Shown here piece after piece: positions 35,911 through 46,200 of a stretch of DNA of 64,000 nucleotides. The notes under the pieces are model-generated. The model saw only the letters and a program-made list of their open reading frames with translations. It had not been told where the DNA came from and did not search any database. Within the stretch, counting starts at the first letter, position 1. The number at the start of each line of letters is the position of its first letter. Source of the DNA: Globodera rostochiensis (taxonomy: Eukaryota; Nematoda; Chromadorea; Rhabditida; Heteroderidae). The stretch is taken from the NCBI GenBank assembly GCA_018350325.1, contig JAEVLN010000009.1, positions 136,385-200,384 of the forward strand. The letters run 5' to 3'. A program made the position numbers and the translations under genes.

Positions 35911-38857
35911 ATGAGTGCCAATGTTGGAGAAAGGCCGCCGCGCCTTTCTTACCCAATTGGAGCCGCGGAATTGGGCATTTATTTCGTTGTTTGGATTTCG
36001 CATTCGATTTTGGCATTTTTGCTGGCGACCAAAGCCTCGTGGAATGTTGGCCATTGGCTTGACCATTGGCTGGAGCCCAGCAGGTCGTGGGGTTCGCCAA
36101 GTTATTTATTGGCCATTTGTTTCAGCTATTCCAGTACATTGAGCATGGACAATTCGGACGTCGAGCTGAAACTGTTCCGCCGATCACTTCCAAATGCCCT
36201 GGGGGCTTTTGTGATAAATTCGGGTTAAATATTTAATTGCCGAGCATTTTAATCAAAATTTGGTCGATTTCTGTTCAGCTGTTTTTCGACTCGTTCTGCA
36301 ACTTCCACTCTCCAGAAATGGCCGTTCCCTTTTGCTTATTCCCTTTTGGTTTGCGCTTAATGCATACCTCGCAAGGTAAAATTTCGACAATTTATGGCAT
36401 TTTTATAGCTTTTTATGTTTTTTTGCTTCATTTCTAGGCCATAATTTGATTAAATTGACCAGAAGTTTCGCATTTGACCCCTTAAAGCCGTTATTCTGTT
36501 CACTTTTTGCAGCGTCCAAAGCGTTCTTTTGGCCTTTCTTTGCACTTTCGTCGTCCTTTCCATCACTTTGCTCACCGGCTGTCAGCTATTTGCCTGGGCC
36601 TTTGCCATTTTGGCCATTAGCAAAGTGTCCGAATGGGCGCCGTTCTCGAATGATCCCTCCAAATATTATCGAGAGTTCAATTTTTACCTTTATTCGGCCA
36701 TAAAAGTAAATAAAAACGAACAAATTGGTTGGTCAGAAATGGACGACTTTTGTTGATTCAATAAGCTAATTAATTCAAAATAAATGCAGGCAATTAATTT
36801 GAGCATATTTATGACGCGGAATCGATCGGTGGTTCGTTTTGGCCGCGAATTGGCCATGGAATTCCTCGAATATTTGCTTTACCCGCCCTTCTCAACGGCA
36901 CTTATCGTTCTTTTTGAGGCATAAAAAAACAATAAAATGCCGCATTTCGACAACTTTTCCCTTTTTTAGGATTTTCAACTCCAATTTCGGCGGCTGAATG
37001 TCAAAATTGAGCGATTACAAATTCGGTATAAATTGGCAAAAATTGCTTTAAATTTCTCTTGACAAAAAATCAGTTCGCTCATTTGGCGCGCTTTTCGTCT
37101 TTTCTTTTGGCTTTTTGTTTTGGACTTTCTGCTCCACATTAGCCGAGTGAACGCATTTTTCAATTCGCCCTTCACTTTGTTGGAGCATTTGGGCCATTAT
37201 GAAGGTTAATTGGAATTGATTTGCCTTAATTAAATTAATCAAACAAAGTAAAAGCATTAAATAATAGAAAATGTGCCTTTTTTGGAGTTTGTCGACCTTC
37301 TTCAGTTGCTTCCATTGCTTACGTCGTGGGCCATTTGTTCCATTTGAAATACTTTCTGATCTTCGGCCTTCCCTCTTTGTTTGCCTTCATCGACGGATTC
37401 CAACCTCCCGGACCGCCAATTTGCATTGCGCGAGTGGCCAAATATTCTCAAATGTGGCGCTATTTTGACCGGGGGCTGTACCATTTCCTGAGAGAACAGG
37501 TTATTGATTGATTGGTTGATCGATTGATTGATTGGTTGATCGATTGATTGATTGGTTGATCGATTGATTGATTGGTTGATTGATTCTAAGTGAAACGATA
37601 AGGCGAGAATGATCGATTTTTTTGAGATTTTTGAAAAATGTTCAGTCGAATTTCCTCCATCTGAACTGTCCATTTCGGAACAGCTCCCCCACCCCCCCCC
37701 TCCCCCCTCCCCCCGCCGAGTGCTTTTCGACGCCTTTAAACATCATAGGTAACTCCTTTCTGACAACCAAATTTTACAAATTTAGTTAACATTCAAAAGG
37801 TTAATTGCTGTAGAATTAATTATTAAGAGGGGATAAATGCTTCATTAACTTTTGAGAATGTTAGAATTAAAATGTTCGAAATTTCGACTTTTTCGTAGCC
37901 TAACATTTTTGCAAGCTAGATTGATTAGCTTATACTTGCACAAATATTCTAAAGACTTAGAGCTTTTGAAAATGCTAAGGTTTTAGAACTCGGTTGACTA
38001 AGAACAGAATTATGGTTTCTCAAACCGGTCGGGGAGGGGGAGGGGGGCTGGGGAAACGAAGCACACCGTCCATTTAGGCTTCGGAAAATCGACTTGGACT
38101 GGGTAGGAGCTTTTTCCGGGCAACCCAAAAAGGGCCGGACGACCATTTTTTAATTTTTCTGTGCGGGTTTTTCCGGACGAATATTATTTGGCTTTAGCCC
38201 TGGTCGAATATTTGCGGGCACTCGTCCGAATCACAGAATTCTTTTTTGAGCTTTACATTCCGTTGATGGCCCTCACATTTGTGACGCCACTCCAACGCCA
38301 AAATGGCACAAAATTGGCTGGCGTTTTGCGGCATTTTGTGCCGATGTGCGCGGTTTTTGCGTTTGTGCTGATTTGGCACGGCCTTTCCCCCAATTATTGC
38401 TGTTGGGTTTGTTTGAGTGCAACGGCACTTACCATTGAACGCATTGGACGGACTGTGCCGTTTTGGAAGAATTTCCTCGGCAGAATTTGCCCGAAATGTT
38501 CAGAGGCGACGTTCGTCCGGCTGAAGGCCGCGTGGATGCTTTTCACTGTGATCCCCGGCAAGTTCAATTTTAGCCTTTTTTTTTCACAAATCCATGGCAA
38601 AAGTCTCAGGCATTTTCGGCGTTTTCTTTTTCCTCGGCCTCAACGGCGTCGGCGCGTTCATTTTCCGCTCGATTCTTTCGGACGGTCTCTGGCGCATTTT
38701 AGCCCTTCAAGTGCATTATTTGCCCCCAAATTCGGGCTTTGTCCTCCTCCATTTGTTTATGCTCGGATACTGCTTCAACCACGTTTGCCTGTACATCGAA
38801 GCCAAATTGACGCCGATTCGGCCAGAAAATTGTAACGAGAAGAAAAGAAGCGAATGA
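35911..38857 (+). CDS. HHAT-like membrane-bound O-acyltransferase (MBOAT)
   Basis: Multi-pass ER acyltransferase similar to hedgehog acyltransferase (Skinny hedgehog/HHAT). ATG at 35911 (MSANVGERPPRLSYPIG). Blocks: GAAELGIYFVVWISHSILAF, SVQSVLLAFLCTFVVLSIT, SKYYREFNFYLYSAIK, NLSIFMTRNRSVVRFGREL, AYVVGHLFHLKYFLIFGLPS, then MWRYFDRGLYHFL (HHAT RYFDxGL with the conserved Asp). Further on come EYLRALVRITEFFFELYIPL and the MBOAT signature FVLIWHGLSPNY with the catalytic His. The C-terminus is MLGYCFNHVCLYIEAKL, stop at 38857. The usual YIPxGGS after the RYFD block is replaced by a Pro-rich segment encoded partly by poly-C (37676-37720). The splice phases around that exon do not close cleanly, so an undetected splice site or a homopolymer length error is likely. 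The family call is good; an acyl substrate cannot be inferred. Confidence 0.88.
37502..37586. repeat. 20-bp repeat (ATTGATTGATTGGTTGATCG) in an HHAT-like intron
   Basis: About four tandem copies directly after the donor site at about 37499. Confidence 0.9.
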
Positions 38858-39544
38858 TTTGTTAAGGGAGAATATAATACAAAGTCGACGGGTAAAACAC
38901 GCACTTAGCCCAAAGAACACATTTTTTATCCTTTTTAAATCATTCCTTATTGTATAAAGCAGCAATTTCTCAATCGATCATTTTTGATCAAATGCTTTAA
39001 CCTCCAATCATTCGATAAACTTGCATTGTAACCTTTGATATTGTGAATTATGTAACTTATTTCCCACTTACATTGTATTTTTTACAATTTAAACTAATAA
39101 ATTATTTTTAATTTTGTTGTTATTTTATTTAAATTGTTCATAAATTTGACGTCATATTTGTTTATAATTAAATTTAAATTGGGAGAGTTTTTGTATCTGC
39201 GGAAAACGTCCAATTTGCTGGAAAGAGAGAAAAAGTGACGGGGAGAAAGTTTCTTGACCGGCGGCTGCAATGAATTGTTTGTTTGCTGTTGCGCAGTGAC
39301 AGTCGCCGCGCAATTTCCCTCCGGGCCCATCGCATTCCCCCGGGGGGTCGTTGGGCTGTGCCAGCAAGTGCCAGCCGATTCGATCGCCCCCCCCCCCTCC
39401 ACCCCTTCGAGCACGCCCCTTCTCAACCGAAGCCCCCCCCCCCCCCCCCGCTGGTTGGTGGCCAGACTCCGACCGATGCGGTGGTTGGACAATGGACTTT
39501 CTTTCACGACGACGAACGACAGACACTCACACCCTCCTCCCCTC

Positions 39545-39985
39545 CAAAGGGTACCGTAATCAAACCCCCCCCCCCCCCCCCAAGGGTCACCTACCGTAAT
39601 CGAACCCTCCTCCCCTCCAAGGGTACAGTAATCAACCCCCCCCCCCCCAAGGGTTACCTACCGTAATCGAACCCTCCTCCCCTCCAAGGGTACAGTAATC
39701 GAACCCTCTTCCCCTCCAAACCGTAATCGAAACCCCCTCCCACCCACGGTTACCGTAATCGAAACCCCCTCCCACCCACGGGTTACCGTAATCGGAACCC
39801 CCTTCCCCTAACTATAAAGGTACAAAGCTCTCCCCCTAAGGGTTACCGTAATCGGAACCTCCTTCCCCTAACTATAAAGGTACAAAGCTCTCCCCCCCCC
39901 CCAAGGGTTACCGTAATCGGAACCCTTCCCCCAAGGGTTACCGTAATCGGAACCCCCTACCCCAAGGGTACCGTAGTCGCAAAGA
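39545..39985. repeat. Degenerate minisatellite (CCTCCCC-AAGGGTTACCGTAATCG)
   Basis: About 14 imperfect units sharing GGGTTACCGTAATCGGAACC followed by variable C/T-rich filler. Two units carry an extra AACTATAAAGGTACAAAGCT block. Confidence 0.9.
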
Positions 39986-41404
39986 ACAAATCCGAGAAAA
40001 ACAAAAAGAAAATGTCTCCAAAGTTTTCAGTTCGAACGCGCTTATGATTATTGTTGCTTGAGAAAGGAGGAAACGCTGAATGAAAATAAAATTAAATTAT
40101 GCTTATGATTTAGTGTGAAGAATTTCACGAAAAGGACGGACTTTCAAATCAAAGACGAATTTCTTTTTTTCAAACGTAAAGCTTAAAAGCAAAATTTAAA
40201 AAATATAAAAAGACGTAAGGTAAGCGATCATAATTAATACTCCCACCCTCCCAATTTCCCCCCCCCCACTTTCCCTCCTGGGGGAGAAATCACTTCCTTC
40301 CCCCAAACCTCTGATCATTTTCCTCCTTTATTACGCTGTCTTTTTTTCTTCTCTTCCACCAAATCTTTATCCATTCTCGCATAATGATCTTCTCATCCGT
40401 CCTCATCTTCCATCAAGTCCTCCCTCCCCCCCCCTCTTCCTCCTTCTCTTCCTCCTCCCCTGATGTCCTTCATCCCTCCCCTCCTCCTCCCCGCCCCCCC
40501 CTCCTCTTCCTGTTCTCGTCTCCCCCCCCCCCCCCCCAATCACCTCCACCTTCTCTCGCCTTGACCCCATTAACTCTCTTTCCATGCCCAAGGCCAAACC
40601 GTCCATGCGCGAGGAGAGAAGAGCCATTGGGAAGGAGAAAAAGTGAGAGAGGAAAGTGATTGGATGTGATGGAGGGGGGGGGGGATTTTCGCCCGACTCT
40701 CTCCAGCAAAGGCTTTCTTTCGCCACGCACAAATTCTCTCCCACCCATTCAGCCGCCCCCCCCCCTCCAAATTATGCCCAAAATGTTCCATGGTCAGCAG
40801 GTAGGACAATCTCGACAAATCTCTAAAGCTTTCCCCTCAAAATTCCCTGCCGATCCCCAGCCCCTCCAGTCGATGATCCACTCATCCCCCCCCCCAAAAA
40901 GATGGAAACAAATTGAGAATGTTCTCGACACCTCTAATGGGGTTCAAGGTTATCATGCTAATGCCTCTAAAGTACGCCCCCCCCCCCAAACTGATTAGTT
41001 TTTCTTAAATCACTAATAATGTCAGAAGCTATGAAAAATGACAAATTTGTTGTGCTCCGCCTCATTTATTTGTGTTAATAAACATAAGTGATTCATTAAA
41101 TACATAAAGCGGTATTATCAAAAAGCCTTTTGATGATTCCAATGCGAACAATTTCCTTTCGCTGCCCCCAGCGTTTCTCGCACTTTTGCTACACAAATTC
41201 CAAAAATTGAAATAAAATAAATTGCCTTAATTACTCAAACAAAAACGGAATTAATTCAATGGAATGGTTTTTGCTCTTTCCCCTTTTTGCTGACGCCGCC
41301 GCCTTTTTGCCAATGGACCGTTAAACATTTTCATTTTGTTTCTGCTGCTGCTAAATGAGGGAAGGGAATGAATGAGTTTTGTTGTTCTTCGCCTTCACTT
41401 TTTT

Positions 41405-41560
41405 CACGCAGCGGAAGAGGGGGGGGGGGGGAAGGGGAAGAACAAAAGGGAAGGGAAGAAGAAGAGGAAGAAGAAGAAGAAGAGAGGAAGAAGAGGAAGA
41501 AGAGGAAGAAGAGAAGAAGAAGAGGAAGAAGAGAGTAAGAGGAAGAAGAAGAATTGGACG
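41405..41560. repeat. Purine (GAAGAGGAAGAA) tract
   Basis: About 155 bases of nearly pure G/A on the + strand, the mirror-type counterpart of the pyrimidine tract at 8553-8817. It begins in a run of 12 G. Confidence 0.85.
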
Positions 41561-42782
41561 ACGGAATGGAAGAAGAAGACGAACGAACGAACGAACGTCG
41601 TTCGACGTCCCTTCGTTTTGTCGTCGTCGTCGCGTCGTTCCTCCGCCGGTGCCTTTCCGTACCGGGCGCTGTGTGTTCAGTGACGGAGAATGAATAGCGT
41701 AAGAAAAAGTTGTGGGAGAAGAGGCAAAAGTCCCACGGTGTGCGGCGCGTCGTCGGCCGGTCGGTTGGGTGGCAAATCGCCGCGAGGGTCTCTTCTCCAA
41801 CTTGTGCATCTTCTTCTTTTTTGCTGCCGCCGCTGCTTGCTGATCAGAATGAACTGATTGACTCATGCCAATTGGCCCCCTCTGCTTTCTCTGCTTTTCT
41901 CTCTTCAGAACACACTATTTCCTCACTCTCGCCCCACAACTTTTGCTGCTGCGCGACTGGCCACAAAATGGTCGGTCTTTCGATGTTCCCCCCCCCCCCC
42001 CCAAACAGCAGCAGGCCGTGGGGCGCATCAGCAGGGCCCCAGTGTCAGGTTCGGAGGGGCACATAAAAATAAATTGGGGGGGGGGGGGGGGAGGGGGACC
42101 CCTACAACACCCCACAACTTTTTGCAGAGAGAGGGGGCGGGGGCATGGAAGGACGAGAGAAAGTGAAATGATTGGTATGGAGACAGTGCGCAGATTGGGG
42201 AGAACGACTGAGAAACGAGAGAGTGCGCAATCCGAGAAATTCGCCCCAATTACCCGTCGTATAAGGTAAGAGAGGAGGACGACACTGGTGGTACTCATCA
42301 ACAGCAACAGCAGCAGCCGCAGCAATGGCCAAGGGTTTGATACACATTATGGGACGGACAAGAAGTACCGCCCGAACAGACCCTGCGGGCACGTCCTGAG
42401 AAAAAGAACGGTCGGCGGCGGTGGGGGGGGGGACGGCTGAAGGGTATTTTCATCATTGTTCGTCCTCCTCACCCTCCACCAGCCAACCCAAATTTCCATT
42501 TGCTTCATAAATTGTCTTGGAAAGATGCTTTGAGAGTCGGCATCGTTTCCCTTTTGCTCTTCCATTCAAAATGCCGACTTTGGTGGCCACTTTCACTCTC
42601 TTAAAATGTCTTTTTTTCACTTTCTCTTCTTCCGCTTTTACCATTTTTAATTCATTTTTTGATCTTTCATTAAAACGCCGAGAGTGAGAGGGAGGGGCCG
42701 GTGAATTGCGCAGGGAATGGCCGGCCGATTGGATGGGATCAGTAGGGAATGGAAGGGGCATTCATTCAGTGTACGGGCGGGA

Positions 42783-42980
42783 GGAGAGAGAGAAAAAGAG
42801 GGAGGGGGAGGGGGGAGGGAGGGGGGAGGGGGGGGGGGGAGGGGGGGGGGGGGGGGGGGAGTGGACTTTCGCCACCGTCCCCGCCCAGCCCGTCCCCGCC
42901 CCCACGGGGAATCTGCCGGGGGCTCATTCATTCCGCCGCCCCTTCGTCCATTTCCCTCTTTCAGTCCCCCACAAATTCCC

Positions 42981-43015
<35 letters not shown>
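42783..43015. repeat. Opposed poly-G and poly-C blocks
   Basis: A G-dominated block (42783-42861, runs up to about 19 G) is followed 120 bases later by a run of more than 30 C (42980-43012). The two could pair into a G:C stem or form quadruplex and i-motif structures. Confidence 0.8.
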
Positions 43016-43220
43016 CCTCCCAGTCAATTCGCAATGCTTTTGTCCAATGGCCAAGCAGTTGAGGCCAAGAAATACTGTACATTCCGTTCGCTTGATTGGT
43101 TAATTTCCTTTGGTGTTTTCAGACCGAAAAACTCGCCAACTTTTTTGAAAATTTTATAATTGTGAGAACCTTTGATTGCAGCTATTTATTCTCAATTACA
43201 AAGCCCAAAATGTTCTGTTA

Positions 43221-46200
43221 ATGCCGTCCTCCTACGAAAGTGTTGCGGTTGTTGGCACCGCAAAAGCCATTCTTCATGCCCCAAAATTCCGACCTCAAAC
43301 CTCTCCAAATTTAAACCCTGATTCTGTCGAACTGAATGCGATAATAACAACGCCAACATCGGCGACAACAACGACGGCGGCAGGGACGCCAAAGTGCAGT
43401 ATAAATAACGGAAAACAGCAGCAAAAACAGCAACAAATGGCAGCCAGCAACACAACAGCAACAGCGACACCGGCGGCAACGCCGTTGGGGTGCCATCTTC
43501 GGAACGGCACTAAAGATGACGGCATCGTGGCGTGTGCCGCTGCTACTGCTTCATCTTCTTGTGGCGTCTCATCTCCGCCCCCGTCCTCCAACACTCCCCG
43601 CTCACCACTCAGCTGCGGGGACAGGGCGAATCAGTTGCTGAAGGTAAGGAAGGAGAAGGAGTATCTGGACTTTTCATTTGAACACTTCCCAAAGATGGAG
43701 CCATCGGCGGAGAACGGCCACGGGGCTTCCTCCTCTGTCAACAGTTGCGGCAGATCGCTTGTGCCAAAATGCGACGAAAAGGACCAGCAACAGCAACAGC
43801 GGCAGGTGTTCCCGACAGATTCGCCGGCAGAGCATCATTTGGCCGGCGGCAATTTCCGACACTTCCCACAGCCCCAGGGCATTAACTACTTGCAGCAACA
43901 GTACATCCATCAGCAGCCAATGAGTATTATTAAAATATATTTATTAGCATTTTAAATTTTGTTTTTTTCTTTCAATTTAAATTTTAGCTCCGTTGGGCGG
44001 CCGATTTTCCTCAACTCTTTCGAACGATTGCGATGATTTAAGTGCCGAACATTTTCACCCTTCCGGCGCTGACCAACAGCAGCCGAAGGAAGTGGAAGAC
44101 AAATGTCCAATTTGCAATGACAAAGTCAAAAAAACTCAAATTTAAAAATAGAAAAAAAAATATTTCTTTTTCAGATCTCCGGTTACCACTACGGCTTGCT
44201 CACCTGTGAATCGTGCAAGGTTGGAAAAATTAAATTGGTTAATTTTATTTTATATTTTGGGGTTTTTCGATCGAATTTGTCCCTCCAATTTGACTACGAT
44301 ATCCTCCAAATGCCAGTTAATTGGTTAGCATAATCTTGCATGTCCCACAAACATATGTGAACGCAATCCCCTCAGGGGCCTAATTGGTCGTGTGAAAATG
44401 CCTTTCCGTTCCCTCAGGCAATTTAAAATCCCCGGAAGGACAAATTAAATTTAGAGTTAATCCGAACATAATTTGCCTGAGGGCACAACCACAATTTAGG
44501 TTTCCAATTAATCAGACAACTTGTCCCAACAGGTCGCCATCTTTAAATGAATGGCTTGAAGCGAATTTCAGTTTAAAAATAAATTACCAAAATTTCAGGG
44601 CTTTTTCAAGCGAACTGTGCAAAACAAAAAGCATTACACGTGTTCGGGCAGCCAAAACTGCGAGGTGGAAAAGCTCAGTCGGAAGCGATGTCCGCACTGT
44701 CGTTTCCAAAAATGTTTGGAGAAGGGCATGAAAACGGAAGGTCGGTGGGTTTTGTTGTTTTTGGGTTGGGCTTTAAATTTTAAATTTAAATAAAGGGGGG
44801 GGGGTCTCCCTCCCTAAATATCGTATCGTATCGTATTGTATCTATTTTTAGAGTTTATTCCCCCCCCCCCCCCCCTCCCCCCTCTTCCGACCGATTGCAA
44901 TCTCTTCCGTTTCGTCCTCTTCAATTGCCACTTCACTTTCAAAAATTCCATCGAACTTTCTTCCCCCCCCCCCCACCAATTGCCCAATAAAAATGAGTGA
45001 GAAGGTGGGCGATGATGGGGAGAGGGCGTTGAGCAATTTGTGGCAGAAGCTGACTTTATGATGGGGGGGGGGATGGCATTCCCTTAGGCGATCATGGGGA
45101 AGTGCCAAAACCGTATAATTAGCGCTATATTAAATGGCATTGTTAAAGACTAAGGCGCCGGCGCTTTATCCAGAAAATTGATCGGTAGACCCCCCCCCCT
45201 CCTTTCCCCCCCTCCTTTCCCCCCCCCTTTTCCTCTTTGTCTATCCAAACAATTCACAACCAAAATCCCACTTCTCAATCAGAGGGAAAAGGGAAATTTT
45301 GAAAGTGTGATGAAAAACTTGAATTTTCTTTCGATTGCGCATAATTTGGGCGGGGGGGGGGGCCTCGGGCGCCATTGAATAATTTGTATCGCCCCGTCTT
45401 CTTGGATTTGCTCTTCCGTCGACCCCCCCCCCTCCCTCCCCCCCTCCCTCCCCCCCTTCCCCCCCCCCTCTCCCCCCCCCCTTCCCCCCCCCCCCTTCCC
45501 CCCCCCCTTCCCCCCCCCCTTCCCCCCCCCCTTCCCCCCCCCCTTCCCCCCCCCTTCCCCCCCCCCCCTCTCAATTTTCTTTTCTTCCACAAATTTTCCC
45601 TTCCGGGGCTCTGCCCCCTCGGAGTTTGATTTTGCGTGAAAGAAAAACTGGTTTCTTTTCGCTGCCGCCATTTGCTGCGGGATGAGGGGAGACGGGGAGG
45701 CGGGGGGGGGGGGGCAGCGCCGTGGCGCAACAAACGGACGAGAAAAGCGAAATCGGAGAAAATGCGGGGGGGGGGGGCTTAAAATGAGGGAATTTGCGTC
45801 TGGAAGGTCAAAAAATTGAATCAAAAAAAATTAACAAAAATATTATTTAAAAAACAAAACAAAAATGTTTAAATCGTTGAAATTTTGTTCATTTATTTTG
45901 TCAATGTTTTTATCCAAAAATGCTAATAATTATAAATTCCTCTGGCGCCATTTGGAAAAGGGAAAGCGACGAAACGATGCGCAAATTTTCTCTTTTTTAC
46001 TTTTTCTTTTTTGCTTTCGTCGTCATGGGCTCCATTCCCACCAATTCGTTCGCTGAACAAAATTGGATTTTTTTTCATGGGACCCCCCCTCCCCCCCAAA
46101 GGCAATATAATTTTTGTTTCTCTCACCCTCCGTTTTTTTTTTGTTCACTGTCGGCGTTTCCTGTTTTTCCGTTTTTTCTCCTCCTTTTTTCTTCGGATAC

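Larger units (their letters stand above)
38858..43220. other. C/G-rich low-complexity intergenic region upstream of NHR-25
   Basis: No gene is supported over about 4.3 kb. It contains the 39545-39985 minisatellite, a purine tract (41405-41560), many runs of 8-20 C or G, and opposed poly-G/poly-C blocks at 42783-43015. Proline-, glycine- or arginine-rich open frames here are by-products of these runs. Upstream exons or promoters of NHR-25 could be hidden in it. Confidence 0.6.

Noticed and set aside
38858..43160. Many Pro-, Gly- and Arg-rich open frames
   Set aside because: All arise from homopolymer C/G runs and GA tracts; frames on both strands and in several phases are equally open, which argues against coding.
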